A stretch of 64,000 nucleotides of DNA from Methylophilus sp. DW102 (GCF_037076555.1 NZ_AP029023.1:992001-1056000); one strand, 5' to 3'; shown: positions 10,572 to 19,900, counted from the stretch's first letter. Notes: generated by a model from the sequence alone, not told the origin. Made by a program: numbers and translations.

Positions 10572-11239
10572 AGATGCGCGCCATGATTCTGGCCGCTGGT
10601 CGCGGTGAGCGCATGCGGCCGCTGACCGACCACACGCCCAAACCCTTGCTGGCAGTGGGCGGCAAGTCCTTGATCGTCTGGCATATTGAGCGCTTGGCGC
10701 AAGCAGGAATCACTGAGATTGTCATTAATCATGCGCATCTGGGGGCGCAGATTGAAGCCGCGCTGGGCGATGGTGACCGCTGGCAGGTGAATATCAGTTA
10801 CAGTGCAGAAAGTACGGCGCTGGAAACTGCGGGGGGGATTGCCTATGCCTTGCCGCTATTAGGGACGCAACCATTTCTGGTGGTGAATGGCGATGTCTAT
10901 ACCGATATTGACTATGCACGCCTGGCGCTCCCCGCCGGTAAACTGGCGCATCTGGTCATGGTGGATAATCCGCCACAACATCCGTCCGGAGATTTTGGCC
11001 TGGTCAATGGCCTGCTGCAAGAAGACGCCAGCCATAAGCTGACGTTCTCAGGTGTGGGGGTTTATCATCCAGACTTGTTTGTAACGGTGACGCGCGGGCA
11101 GCCAGCCAAACTGGCGCCGTTATTAAAAGCCGCAATGCGGCAGCAACAAGTCAGCGGGCAGCACCATGCGGGGGTCTGGCATGACATTGGGACGCCAGAA
11201 CGATTAAAACAACTGGATGAATGGTTAAGCAGATCATAA
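10568..11239 (+). CDS. murU: N-acetylmuramate alpha-1-phosphate uridylyltransferase MurU
   Basis: Nucleotidyltransferase that makes UDP-MurNAc from MurNAc-1-phosphate and UTP, the step after AmgK. The 223-residue product begins with the nucleotide-binding signature MILAAGRGERMRPLTDHTPKPLL, written here in parts: LAAGRGERMRPLT then KPLL. It also has the metal-site segment VVNGDVYTDID. The family (short, GlmU-N-like without the acyltransferase domain) and the coupling to amgK support MurU over a generic hexose-1-phosphate nucleotidyltransferase. ATG 10568 overlaps the amgK stop; ATG 10574 is an alternative. Confidence 0.87.
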   Translation: MKMRAMILAAGRGERMRPLTDHTPKPLLAVGGKSLIVWHIERLAQAGITEIVINHAHLGAQIEAALGDGDRWQVNISYSAESTALETAGGIAYALPLLGTQPFLVVNGDVYTDIDYARLALPAGKLAHLVMVDNPPQHPSGDFGLVNGLLQEDASHKLTFSGVGVYHPDLFVTVTRGQPAKLAPLLKAAMRQQQVSGQHHAGVWHDIGTPERLKQLDEWLSRS

Positions 11240-11261
11240 CAAGCAGCAAAAAGGGAGCATC

Positions 11262-11690
11262 ATGAAACCACCGTACGAGCATAAAACAGACAAGCTGGCG
11301 CATCAGGCCTTGATGTGGATAGAACGTTTAGGGTTGGGGCTAGTGACACTGGCCACCTTCTTTTCACTGGCGCATGAACTGTCGCGTATGTGGAACGCCG
11401 GCATGGTCGGCCTGGGCGATTTGTTGCAGCTGTTCCTGTATCTGGAAGTCTTTTCCATGATCAACAGTTATTTTGGCTCTGGCAAATTGCCGATGCGCTA
11501 CCCGATTTATATTGCCATGGTGGCCCTGGCGCGGTATTTGTTGCTGGATATGAAAGAAATGACAGAGACGCATATGCTGGCAGTGTCTGCCGCGATTCTG
11601 ATTCTGGCCGTTTCGGTCTTGGTGATGCGTTTTGGCCATGCCCGCTATCCTTATGAGGATATTCCCCAGCAAAAACGGGATTTGTTGTAA
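11262..11690 (+). CDS. PsiE-like inner-membrane protein
   Basis: Small polytopic membrane protein (142 residues, four predicted hydrophobic helices) matching the phosphate-starvation-inducible PsiE family. The best landmark is YFGSGKLPMRYPIYIAMVALAR followed by LLLDMKE, read as YFxSG, RYxxYI, R and D positions shared with E. coli PsiE. The molecular role of this family is unknown. It has a good AGGGAG ribosome-binding site and starts 22 bases after murU, so it may be co-transcribed. No Pho box was recognised. Confidence 0.75.
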   Translation: MKPPYEHKTDKLAHQALMWIERLGLGLVTLATFFSLAHELSRMWNAGMVGLGDLLQLFLYLEVFSMINSYFGSGKLPMRYPIYIAMVALARYLLLDMKEMTETHMLAVSAAILILAVSVLVMRFGHARYPYEDIPQQKRDLL

Positions 11691-11693
11691 TTG

Positions 11694-11714
11694 GCCGCTG
11701 AGGTCCTCAGCGGC
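11694..11714. terminator. Perfect GC hairpin between convergent genes
   Basis: GCCGCTGAGG-T-CCTCAGCGGC, a perfect 10-base inverted repeat with a single central base, lying between the convergent psiE-like and diguanylate cyclase genes. There is no T tract on either side, so termination would be atypical or would serve as a transcript-end barrier. Confidence 0.5.
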
Positions 11715-11719
11715 ACGGC

Positions 11720-12748
11720 TCAGGCAGCAACAAGGGCTTCGCTGGACAGGGTGACCCGGTTGCGGCCATTGGCTTTTGCCGTATACAGGGCCTGATCGGC
11801 ACGGCTGAACAGGTCCTCTGGCTGTTCGCCAGGCTGGTAGGCGGCCACGCCCAATGAGATGGTGATGTTGGAAATCATATGCTGCGTGATGGTGTTTTTG
11901 ATATTGATCGCTGCAACTTTATGCCGGATTTGCTCGGCGATTTCACGCGCGGTTTCCAGCTGCGTATTCGGTAGCAGCAACACAAACTCTTCACCGCCAT
12001 AGCGCGCCGCCGTGTAGCTGTTGCCGGCAACGGTTTTAAAAATGCTGGCAACTGCCTGGATCACCTTGTCGCCAAACAAGTGGCCATAGCTGTCATTCAC
12101 CTTTTTGAAGTAATCAATATCCGCAATAATCAGGCTGGTATCGACGATGTGCTGTTGCAGGCAATCGTGCAGCGCCACGTCAAAGCCCTTGCGGTTCATG
12201 AGGCCAGTCAGCCCGTCTTGCAAGGCTTCTTGTCTGGCCTTGATCATTTCGTTTTTGAGCGCGTCCACCTCTTCCAGGCTTGAGCTCAATTTGCCTTGCA
12301 AATGGTTGAGGCTATTGGTCATCATCAGCGTTTCTGACAGCAATGAGTCCAGTTGCAAAGCCAGTTGCGGCTCCTGTTGCTGGATCTCGTTAGACCAGGC
12401 ATCCAGGGTTTTACTGTATTCGCTTGTTTGCAGCCCGGTTTTTTCGGTCGAGCTGCGCATTTCGGTGACGACTTGGCTGAAACGTTCTACCAGTTTTTTC
12501 GCATGATCGGTATCAATGCCGGCAATATGCTTGTTAAAGACATGGGCCGTGCTTTTTTCATTGAGTTTTTTTTCTTTTTCAATCAGTGCGTTGACCTCAT
12601 CAATCAGGCGCGCATGTTCGCCGGACGAGTATTCATACCAGACTGCATAGCTGACTGGATGAAAGGCGGCATCCTGCATCGACATATGGTGGATGGCTTG
12701 CCGCAGGTGCTCTGCACTTTTTTCTTTGGTGACTTCGTATTGCATCAT
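11720..12748 (-). CDS. Cytosolic diguanylate cyclase (GGDEF domain)
   Basis: Makes cyclic di-GMP from two GTP. In the 342-residue product a helical or coiled-coil N-terminal half (about 1-175, no transmembrane segment or signal peptide) precedes a GGDEF domain with DGLTGLMNRKGFD, ADIDYFKKVNDSYGH and the active-site GGEEF at 251-255. The residues before GGEEF do not contain the RxxD inhibitory I-site. No EAL domain or recognisable sensor domain is fused. Two adjacent ATG codons (12748 and 12745) are possible starts. It is convergent with psiE and divergent from the DUF3820 gene. Confidence 0.9.
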   Translation of the reverse strand: MMQYEVTKEKSAEHLRQAIHHMSMQDAAFHPVSYAVWYEYSSGEHARLIDEVNALIEKEKKLNEKSTAHVFNKHIAGIDTDHAKKLVERFSQVVTEMRSSTEKTGLQTSEYSKTLDAWSNEIQQQEPQLALQLDSLLSETLMMTNSLNHLQGKLSSSLEEVDALKNEMIKARQEALQDGLTGLMNRKGFDVALHDCLQQHIVDTSLIIADIDYFKKVNDSYGHLFGDKVIQAVASIFKTVAGNSYTAARYGGEEFVLLLPNTQLETAREIAEQIRHKVAAINIKNTITQHMISNITISLGVAAYQPGEQPEDLFSRADQALYTAKANGRNRVTLSSEALVAA

Positions 12749-12928
12749 GGTTTTCCGCGATGTTCAGTTCAACACTAGGTAATCTTTATTTGTGATTTGG
12801 GCATACTGGATAACATATCGGCAGCTGCACGGAATTCTTGAGGCCAGGCCCTTTGCCTGCGAGGGCCGACAGTTTTTTTAGTAGAATAGCCACGATGATT
12901 CCAAGTTGATCCCGCATTAAGTAGCCCC

Positions 12929-13159
12929 ATGAAAAACGAAGATTTATTACAACTGGTCAGCGTCAAAATGCCTTATGGCAAGTATCAGGGACGCTTGATT
13001 GCCGATTTGCCCGGCCACTATTTAAACTGGTTTGCCCGAGAAGGCTTTCCACGCGGTGAGTTGGGGCGGTTGCTGCAATTGATGCAGGAGATCGACCACA
13101 ATGGTTTGTCGCCATTACTCAACCCCTTACGCGAAACGCACAGGCATGACGATATTTAA
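12929..13159 (+). CDS. DUF3820 family small protein
   Basis: 76-residue conserved protein. The core MPYGKYQGRLIADLPGHYLNWF is characteristic of DUF3820 (quoted as MPYGKYQGR, IADLP and HYLNWF). Some members are annotated as putative quorum-sensing-regulated virulence factors, but a defined biochemical role is not known to me. A TAGAAT-like -10 lies about 40 bases upstream. Its 3' end overlaps the start of the next gene by 14 bases, so the two are probably translated from one message. Confidence 0.8.
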   Translation: MKNEDLLQLVSVKMPYGKYQGRLIADLPGHYLNWFAREGFPRGELGRLLQLMQEIDHNGLSPLLNPLRETHRHDDI

Positions 13160-13922
13160 AGGGATTGTTTTGCTGATTGCGCTATTGTCTGTGCAGGCCA
13201 GCAAAGCCGAAGAGGCTTGGCAGTCGCCGGCGTACCTGCAGCTTGCCTTTGCTGAAGTCGCATTACACAACGAATACCGGCCAGGGGAGTTTGGGGTTCG
13301 CAAGTGGTTAAAGCCGGTCAAGGTATGGCTGGTTCACCATGCCGACGAACAGGAAAAGCATACAACACTGACGCGCTACCACCTTCAGCATCTGGCGCAA
13401 ATTACCGGGCATGCTGTGGATTTTGCCAGCAGTGCGGCTGACGCCAATATGATCGTGATTTTTAGCGAGGCGGCACAATGGCAGCAGGATTTGAGAACGG
13501 TGAGTGGCAATCCAAACATGCAGCCGCCAGACGACGCGGTCTGTATGTTTGGGTCTACCGCTGATGCCGGGCAGGCGCTCAAGCGGGCTTGGGTGGTGAT
13601 TCCGGTAGATTATGCGCAAGCGCACCGGTCACTGGTCTCGTGCATCGTCGAAGAAATCACCCAGGCCATGGGCTTGCCCAATGATTCCGAGCGCGTGTTT
13701 CCTTCGGTTTTTAACGATAAAACGCCCGAGGCCTTGCTGACGGGGCTGGATGCCTTGTTGCTCAAAATGCTGTATTTACCCGCCATCAAGCCTGGCATGC
13801 ATGCCGCCCAGGTGCGACCCATCCTGGCACGTCAACTGCAACAATGGCAACAAGATGGCACCATAGAACAAGCTGAGCAATCGGTCAGGCGATCACCACT
13901 GTATGAGATGATGGGATTTTGA
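13146..13922 (+). CDS. Secreted DUF2927 family protein
   Basis: 258-residue protein with an N-terminal signal peptide (MTIFKGIVLLIALLSVQASKAEE) and the DUF2927 landmark C-I-V-E-E-I-T-Q-A-M-G-L-P-N-D near the C-terminus, followed by VFPSVFND. DUF2927 proteins resemble zinc-peptidase-like folds, but no HExxH is visible here; the equivalent position reads VEEITQ. Start chosen at the ATG 13146, which begins a clean signal peptide and overlaps the DUF3820 gene; the longer frame upstream gives no signal peptide. Exported; function unknown. Confidence 0.72.
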   Translation: MTIFKGIVLLIALLSVQASKAEEAWQSPAYLQLAFAEVALHNEYRPGEFGVRKWLKPVKVWLVHHADEQEKHTTLTRYHLQHLAQITGHAVDFASSAADANMIVIFSEAAQWQQDLRTVSGNPNMQPPDDAVCMFGSTADAGQALKRAWVVIPVDYAQAHRSLVSCIVEEITQAMGLPNDSERVFPSVFNDKTPEALLTGLDALLLKMLYLPAIKPGMHAAQVRPILARQLQQWQQDGTIEQAEQSVRRSPLYEMMGF

Positions 13923-14018
13923 TTGCGGGTGCCTGGCAGGCAGGGGGAACCAATCCAGCAATCGCCGACCAAATACGCTACAATGCCCAATCATCCAGGA
14001 TTAGCTTTGAGTGTTTCC

Positions 14019-15317
14019 ATGCAAGAGTTTTCTCGCCGCCGCCAGCAGTTGATCAACCACATGCAGGCCGGTATTGCGATCATTCCTACCGCGCCCGAAG
14101 TGACACGCAACCGCGACAGTCACTATCCCTACCGCTTTGACAGCTATTTTTATTACCTGACTGGCTTTAAAGAGCCGGAAGCGGTGTTGGTGCTGATGGC
14201 CGGACCCCAGCCCAAAAGTATTTTGTTTTGCCGTGACAAAGACCTGGATCGCGAAATCTGGGATGGTTTCCGCTATGGCCCTGAAGCTGCCAAAACAGTG
14301 TTTGGCTTTGATGAGGCTTATTCGATCACGCAGCTGGACACCGAACTACCCAAACTGATGGCGAATCAGCCGGCTTTGCATTTCAGTTTGGGCGCAGACA
14401 ACGCCTGGGACAGCAAGGTCACTGCTTGGTTGAATGCGGTCAAAGCACAAACCCGCTCTGGCATGCAAGCACCCGCCCAATTGCTTGATGTGCGTCAAGC
14501 GCTGGATGCCATGCGTCTGCTTAAATCGTCCGAGGAGATGGACGTCATGCGCCGTTCAGCACAGATTGCGGCCACCGCGCATAACCGTGCCATGCAGCAC
14601 ACCCGTCCCGGGCAATGGGAGTATGAGGTCGAAGCGGAGTTTTTACACACGTTTTATCGCCATGGTGCGCAAGCGCCTGCTTATACCAGCATTGTGGCTG
14701 GTGGCGCCAATGCCTGCACCCTGCATTACAACTTTAACAATGCCCAGCTCAAAGACGGGGATTTGCTGTTGATTGATGCTGGCTGTGAACTGGATGGTTA
14801 CGCCTCGGACATCACGCGTACCTTCCCGGTCAATGGCCGCTTCAGTGGCCCACAAAAGGACTTGTATGAATTAGTGCTGGCAGCCCAGGCAGCCGCCTTG
14901 GGTAAAGTGAATACGCAGCAGCACTGGAATGCGCCGCATGAAGCTGCGCTCGAAGTGTTGGTGGATGGCTTCATTCACTATGGCTTGTGTCAGGGCAGCC
15001 GCGACGCGGTGCTCGAAACTGGTAGCTACCGCCAGTTTTACATGCACCGCACCGGGCACTGGCTGGGCCTGGATGTGCACGATGCCGGCGAGTACAAAAC
15101 AGCCGACGGTGCATGGGTTATGTTACAGCCTGGTCATGTGTTGACCGTAGAGCCAGGGTGCTATGTGCGTCCTGCAGACAATGTGCCGCCGCATTTCTGG
15201 AATATCGGTATCCGTATCGAAGATGATGTGCTGGTCACCGAGCACGGACATGAAGTGTTGACGGCCGCTGCGGTCAAAACCGTCGCGGATATCGAAGCGC
15301 TGATGGCGCAACGCTGA
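14019..15317 (+). CDS. pepP: Xaa-Pro aminopeptidase (aminopeptidase P)
   Basis: Cytosolic metallopeptidase (M24B) that removes N-terminal residues preceding proline. The 432-residue product starts MQEFSRRRQQL, aligning with the start of E. coli PepP. It has the N-terminal creatinase-like domain (SYFYYLTGFKEPEAV) and the pita-bread catalytic domain with metal ligands in LLIDAGCELDGYASDITRTFP (two Asp), the HRTGHWLGLDVHD histidines, and the EPGCY and RIEDD glutamates. The frame is open upstream to the previous gene, but the 14019 ATG fits the family start. First gene of pepP-ubiH-ubiI-like-dsbC. Confidence 0.94.
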   Translation: MQEFSRRRQQLINHMQAGIAIIPTAPEVTRNRDSHYPYRFDSYFYYLTGFKEPEAVLVLMAGPQPKSILFCRDKDLDREIWDGFRYGPEAAKTVFGFDEAYSITQLDTELPKLMANQPALHFSLGADNAWDSKVTAWLNAVKAQTRSGMQAPAQLLDVRQALDAMRLLKSSEEMDVMRRSAQIAATAHNRAMQHTRPGQWEYEVEAEFLHTFYRHGAQAPAYTSIVAGGANACTLHYNFNNAQLKDGDLLLIDAGCELDGYASDITRTFPVNGRFSGPQKDLYELVLAAQAAALGKVNTQQHWNAPHEAALEVLVDGFIHYGLCQGSRDAVLETGSYRQFYMHRTGHWLGLDVHDAGEYKTADGAWVMLQPGHVLTVEPGCYVRPADNVPPHFWNIGIRIEDDVLVTEHGHEVLTAAAVKTVADIEALMAQR

Positions 15318-15406
15318 TCTTTTGCAACGGATTTCGGCTAGGTCTAAAAGACTCTTTTAAAAAATGTATTTTTTGAGTGTATTTTTGTCATACAAATGGA
15401 TGCAGC

Positions 15407-16576
15407 ATGCAATTGATTGAACATCCTGTCGTGATTGGCGGTGGCCCGGTCGGGTTGGTGCTGGCCTTGTCTTTGCAGCAGGCTGGTGTGCCGGTCACCG
15501 TGCTTGAAGCGCAGGCGCCAGGCGCCATGTATGGCGATGGCCGTGCCCTGGCCTTGTCTTTTGGCACGCGCCAGGTGTTGGAGCAATTGCAAGTATGGTC
15601 CATGTTGGCCGATGCGGTCACTGCCATTGAAACCATTCATGTGTCACAGCAAAAAGGTTTGGGCCGCACCGTGCTCAAAGCACAAGAGCATCAGCTACCG
15701 GCGCTGGGCTATGTGGTGTCTTATGGCGTGTTGATGCGGGCGCTGGATGCGCGCCTGGCGCAATTGACCACTGGCATTAAGCTGTATTACGAAGCTCCGG
15801 TGACGGACTTACAGGTGCATGCCAGTGCCGCCGATATTGTATATACGGCAGCCGATGGGCAACGGTACTCACTGTCTACGCCGTTAGCGGTGGTGGCCGA
15901 TGGCGGCCGGAGTCTGGAGGCTATTCCGGGCTTGCAGCGCGACACCAAGCATTATGGGCATGATGCACTGGTAGGCCTGGTGCAAACTGAACTGCCACAC
16001 CGGCAGATTGCCTACGAGCGCTTTACGCCACGTGGCCCGATGGCGCTGCTACCCAATGGCGACCAGTTTTCACTGGTGTGGACGGGCGAGCAGGCGTATA
16101 TCGACGAGATTGCTGCGCTTGATGATGCCGCCTTTTTGCACGCCCTGCATGCCGCCTTTGGTGACCGCGTCGGCCGCTTTCTGCATGCCGGAAAACGCTT
16201 CAGGTTCCCGCTTAAATTAAGCAAACTGGAACAGACGTTTGCGGCGCATTGCGTGGTCATCGGCAATGCGGCGCAAACCATGCATCCGGTCGCCGGTCAG
16301 GGCTTTAATGTCGGCATCCGTGATGCGGTGGCGCTGGCCGAGAATGTGGCGTCTACGACATCGCATGAGTGGGGCGCTGACCACCGCTTGCTCGCCTACC
16401 AGGCGTCCAGACAGCGTGATACCGGGCGTGGCTTGCAGTTTACCGATTTTCTGGTCAATGTATTTTCAAATGATTTGATCGGGGTGGGCGTGTTGCGTGG
16501 TGCGGGGCTGGGGATGCTCAGCATGTTACCGATGGCCCGGCGTTTTCTGGTGGAAAAAATGAGTTATGGACGCTGA
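15407..16576 (+). CDS. ubiH: 2-octaprenyl-6-methoxyphenol hydroxylase-like FAD monooxygenase UbiH
   Basis: FAD-dependent monooxygenase of ubiquinone biosynthesis. The 389-residue product shows the N-terminal dinucleotide fold GGGPVGLVLALSLQQAG, the DGRALALS motif and the second FAD motif GNAAQTMHPVAGQGFNVGIRDA (GNAAQT and HPVAGQGFN), whose GNAAQ form is typical of UbiH and not UbiI/UbiF. Start at ATG 15407; the upstream extension adds ten residues before the FAD motif and looks spurious. It overlaps the next monooxygenase gene by 11 bases. Hydroxylation position is assigned by homology only. Confidence 0.85.
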   Translation: MQLIEHPVVIGGGPVGLVLALSLQQAGVPVTVLEAQAPGAMYGDGRALALSFGTRQVLEQLQVWSMLADAVTAIETIHVSQQKGLGRTVLKAQEHQLPALGYVVSYGVLMRALDARLAQLTTGIKLYYEAPVTDLQVHASAADIVYTAADGQRYSLSTPLAVVADGGRSLEAIPGLQRDTKHYGHDALVGLVQTELPHRQIAYERFTPRGPMALLPNGDQFSLVWTGEQAYIDEIAALDDAAFLHALHAAFGDRVGRFLHAGKRFRFPLKLSKLEQTFAAHCVVIGNAAQTMHPVAGQGFNVGIRDAVALAENVASTTSHEWGADHRLLAYQASRQRDTGRGLQFTDFLVNVFSNDLIGVGVLRGAGLGMLSMLPMARRFLVEKMSYGR

Positions 16577-17774
16577 AAAGCACTTGATGCAGACAGACGT
16601 AGTGATTGTCGGTGCTGGGTTGGTGGGGCTGACCGCTGCCATCGCCTTGTCCCGTCTGGGCAAGCAGGTGGTCCTGACGGATGCCAAGCCACCGTTTGAG
16701 CTGCCAGCAGGCTGGGCCGACGATCAGTTAGACTGGGACAGCCGGATCTATGCGCTGACCAATCAAACCATGGACTGGTTAGCTGAGATTGGCGTCTGGC
16801 AGCATGTGCCTGCGCAGCGCGTGAACCCGGTCAACGCCATGCATTTATGGTCACCGACGCAGCATCATGTCCTGCCCAGCCTGAGCCTGACAGCCAAGGA
16901 AGCGCATCTGGCCCAAATGGGCTGCATTGTTGAGAGTCAGGCCTTGATGCAGGCGTGCTGGACTGTGTTGGCAGACGCCGACGTAACGGTCATCACCGAC
17001 GCACCGGCGCAATCCTTGCAACAATTTGGTCATCAAATCCGTGTAGCATTGCCGCAGCAAACGATAGAAGCACAATTATTGATAGGCGCAGACGGCGCGA
17101 GTTCATGGGTGCGCTCGCAGTGTGGCGTCGGCGTGGAGCAAGTGGACTTTGCGCAGACGGCGCTGGTCACCAATTATGTTGCCACACAAGCGCATCAACA
17201 CGTGGCAAGGCAGTGGTTTGGTGCCCATGAAACGCTGGCCTTGCTGCCGATGCCTGAGCAGCAGGTGTCATTGGTCTGGGCCTTACCCCACGCCGAGGCC
17301 GCCCGCATGCAGGCGCTGTCTGCCGGTGAGCTGGCAGTCGCAGTTGAACACCGCTGTGGTCAGGTCTTGGGCCCACTGACGCCTAATGGTGCTGTGGTGG
17401 CGTTTCCCCTCAGGCAGAATACAGCTGAAACCATGGCGTTGCCCAATATCCTGTTGCTCGGTGATGCCGCACACCAGGTGCATCCTATGGCCGGGCAGGG
17501 GGTCAATTTGGGCTTCGAAGATGTGCAAGCCTTATGTGCGGAAGTCGCACGCTTGCCGGGCATTAAGCCCTTGGGGGATGTTAACGTGCTGCGGCATGTC
17601 ATGCGTGGCCGTCAACGCGATATCCGAAGCATGCATGCCCTGACGCGAGGACTGGATTTTCTGTTTGCGCGTCCACAGGCACTGTGGACGCATGCCGCCT
17701 TGCTTGGCTTACGCGGCGTTGAAAACAGTGCTATGCTGAAACGTTTTTTAATTCGCACCGCGACGCAAGCGTAG
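16566..17774 (+). CDS. UbiH/UbiF/UbiI (VisC) family FAD monooxygenase
   Basis: Second ubiquinone-pathway type FAD monooxygenase (402 residues). Motifs: VVIVGAGLVGLTAAIALSRLG (FAD Rossmann), SRIYALTNQT, and GDAAHQVHPMAGQGVNLGFED. The GDAAH and GVNLGF forms match UbiI/UbiF and not UbiH. Presence next to ubiH and pepP mirrors E. coli pepP-ubiH-ubiI, so ring C5 hydroxylation is the favoured guess, but the ring position cannot be decided from sequence reading. An alternative in-frame ATG is at 16587. Confidence 0.82.
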   Translation: MDAEKHLMQTDVVIVGAGLVGLTAAIALSRLGKQVVLTDAKPPFELPAGWADDQLDWDSRIYALTNQTMDWLAEIGVWQHVPAQRVNPVNAMHLWSPTQHHVLPSLSLTAKEAHLAQMGCIVESQALMQACWTVLADADVTVITDAPAQSLQQFGHQIRVALPQQTIEAQLLIGADGASSWVRSQCGVGVEQVDFAQTALVTNYVATQAHQHVARQWFGAHETLALLPMPEQQVSLVWALPHAEAARMQALSAGELAVAVEHRCGQVLGPLTPNGAVVAFPLRQNTAETMALPNILLLGDAAHQVHPMAGQGVNLGFEDVQALCAEVARLPGIKPLGDVNVLRHVMRGRQRDIRSMHALTRGLDFLFARPQALWTHAALLGLRGVENSAMLKRFLIRTATQA

Positions 17775-17804
17775 CGCCCGGTGCACGTTCGAGAAAGAGT
17801 TGGT

Positions 17805-18548
17805 ATGAAAAAATACAACGCAACGGCTGTCATCAAGGCCTTGGGGGCCCTCTGTCTGCTGTGGTCTATGGGCAGCGTGGCAGATGAAGCCAGTCTGAAG
17901 AAACAGATAGAGAGTGCCTATCCAAAATTCAAGGTGGATAGCGTGACCAAAACCCCTTACGCCGGATTGTACGAAGTGTACATGGGTGGCCAGATCATCT
18001 ATACCGATGATAAATTCAGTTTTTTGATAGCTGAAGGCCGCCTGGTAGATCCGAAAACCAAAAAAGACCTGACCGGTGAGCGTATGGACGAGCTCACTAA
18101 AATTGATTTCAATACGCTGCCTCTGGATCAGGCCATCAAGGTGGTCAAAGGCAATGGCAGCCGCAAGCTGGTGGTGTTCTCGGATGTGGATTGCCCATTC
18201 TGCAAGCGTCTTGAGCAAAAAGAGCTCACCAACATTAACGATGTCACCATTTACACCTTTTTGTATCCGATTGAACAGCTGCACCCGGATGCGGCCAACA
18301 AATCGCGTAGCATCTGGTGTGCCAGCAACCGTGTAAAAGCCTGGCAAGACTGGATCATGAACAACAAGCTGCCGACCACTACTGCCAAGTGCGATGTGCC
18401 GCTGGAAAAAGTCGGCGAACTGGCGCATAAAGTCGGGGTCAACAGCACGCCGACCATGTTCTTTGAAAACGGTAAACGCATGCTGGGTGCGCAGCCTTAT
18501 GATGAGATTGAAAAGTCCTTGCAGGCTGCTAGCAAAAAAGCCATGTAA
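17805..18548 (+). CDS. dsbC: Thiol:disulfide interchange protein DsbC
   Basis: Periplasmic disulfide isomerase. The 247-residue product has a signal peptide (cleavage near GSVADEA), an N-terminal dimerisation domain (residues about 27-85), a linker, and a thioredoxin-like domain with the active site CPFC at 130-133 and the cis-Pro loop NSTPTM. A second cysteine pair (IWCASN and AKCDVP) matches the structural disulfide of DsbC. Start at ATG 17805, since the upstream extension would precede the signal peptide. Ends at an intrinsic terminator. Confidence 0.92.
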   Translation: MKKYNATAVIKALGALCLLWSMGSVADEASLKKQIESAYPKFKVDSVTKTPYAGLYEVYMGGQIIYTDDKFSFLIAEGRLVDPKTKKDLTGERMDELTKIDFNTLPLDQAIKVVKGNGSRKLVVFSDVDCPFCKRLEQKELTNINDVTIYTFLYPIEQLHPDAANKSRSIWCASNRVKAWQDWIMNNKLPTTTAKCDVPLEKVGELAHKVGVNSTPTMFFENGKRMLGAQPYDEIEKSLQAASKKAM

Positions 18549-18572
18549 GCACGGTGCATATTTATTCGCGTT

Positions 18573-18607
18573 AAAAAACAAGGGACTTGTAGCCCCTTGT
18601 TTTTTTA
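18573..18607. terminator. Intrinsic terminator after dsbC
   Basis: AAAACAAGGG / CCCTTGTTTT stem, with A run before and T run after, between convergent dsbC and pilC; probably bidirectional. Confidence 0.85.
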
Positions 18608-18643
18608 TCCTGCTGTTTTTATTGCCAAGGCAAGTGTGTTGTT

Positions 18644-19867
18644 CTAGCCACCACCGCTAACCACTTTACCCATTTTGAAGATGGGCATGTACATGGCCAC
18701 CACCAGCCCGCCAATCAGCACGCCGAGTACCACCATGATCACCGGCTCCATCAGGCTGGAAATTGCCGCGACCGCATCATCGACTTCGCCCTCATAAAAA
18801 TCGGCCACTTTGGTCAGCATGCTGTCCAATGAGCCAGACTCTTCACCAATCGCGGTCATCTGGATCACCATATTCGGGAAGACATTGGTGTTTTGCATGG
18901 CCACGGTGAGACTGGTCCCGGTACTAACCTCGCTTTGAATCTTTTTGGTAGCATCAAAATACACTTGATTGCCCGAAGCCCCTGCCACAGAGTCCAGCGC
19001 TTCTACCAGCGGCACGCCGGCGGCGAACATGGTTGAGAGCGTACGCGCAAAGCGGGCAATGGTGGCTTTGCGGATGAGCTCACCAAAAATCGGCAGGCGT
19101 AGCATTAGCCGATCCATGGTCGCCTGTAGTTTTGCCGAGCGTTTCCAGGTATAGAAAAAGAACCACAGGCCGCCACCCAGACTACCAAAAATGGCCCACC
19201 ACCATTTTACAAAAAAGTCTGACAGGTTAATCACCACCACTGTCGGGCCAGGCAAGTCTGCGCCAAAGCTGCTGAACAGCTCTTTGAACGAGGGCACCAC
19301 AAAAATCATGATGACGGCGGTAATGACAAACGCCACCACGATAATCGAAGTCGGGTATACCAGCGCTGATTTGATCTTGCTTTTGATGGCGAGGATTTTT
19401 TCCTTGTAGGTTGCCAGGCGTTCCAATAAGGCATCCAGAATCCCGGCCTGCTCGCCAGCGCCCACCAGATTGCAAAATAACTGGTCAAAATGCAGCGGGT
19501 ATTTTCGGAAGGCCGCGCTCAGGCTGCTGCCTGTTTCAACATCGGCCTTGATGTCGCCCAACAGTTTGGAGACCGCAGGGTTGTGGTGGCCCTTGCCGAC
19601 AATGTCAAACGCCTGCAGCAAAGGCACGCCGGCTTTCATCATGGTCGCCAACTGGCGGGTGAACAGCGTGACATCTTTTTCTGACACCTTGCCTTTGGTC
19701 GCCAGCGAGCTCTGCTTTTTCACTTTGCTGACACTGATGCCCTGGCGGCGTAAGGTCGCATTGACGACGGCCTCGCCGTTGGCGCGCATCTCGCCCTTGA
19801 TCACCTTGCCTTTGCGGTCTTTACCTTCCCACAAATATACAGATTGTTTGATGTTGCCAGTCGCCAT
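18644..19867 (-). CDS. pilC: Type IV pilus inner-membrane platform protein PilC
   Basis: Polytopic inner-membrane platform of the type IV pilus machine. The 407-residue product contains two T2SSF (GspF) domains (about 75-195 and 275-400), each with the FTRQLATMMKAGVPLLQAFDIV or FARTLSTMFAAGVPLVEALDSV type motif, and three hydrophobic helices. The C-terminus MPIFKMGKVVSGGG is typical of PilC. It lies 33 bases after pilB. The prepilin peptidase gene pilD, often next in order, is not here. Confidence 0.95.
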   Translation of the reverse strand: MATGNIKQSVYLWEGKDRKGKVIKGEMRANGEAVVNATLRRQGISVSKVKKQSSLATKGKVSEKDVTLFTRQLATMMKAGVPLLQAFDIVGKGHHNPAVSKLLGDIKADVETGSSLSAAFRKYPLHFDQLFCNLVGAGEQAGILDALLERLATYKEKILAIKSKIKSALVYPTSIIVVAFVITAVIMIFVVPSFKELFSSFGADLPGPTVVVINLSDFFVKWWWAIFGSLGGGLWFFFYTWKRSAKLQATMDRLMLRLPIFGELIRKATIARFARTLSTMFAAGVPLVEALDSVAGASGNQVYFDATKKIQSEVSTGTSLTVAMQNTNVFPNMVIQMTAIGEESGSLDSMLTKVADFYEGEVDDAVAAISSLMEPVIMVVLGVLIGGLVVAMYMPIFKMGKVVSGGG

Positions 19868-19900
19868 AATGTCTTCTTAAAAAGTGAATGCCTACCCGTG

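Noticed and set aside
17748..18581. A 277-codon minus-strand frame opposite dsbC (and similar long frames opposite lptD, surA and the tandem kinase)
   Set aside because: Antisense shadows of clear genes, with no recognisable motif.
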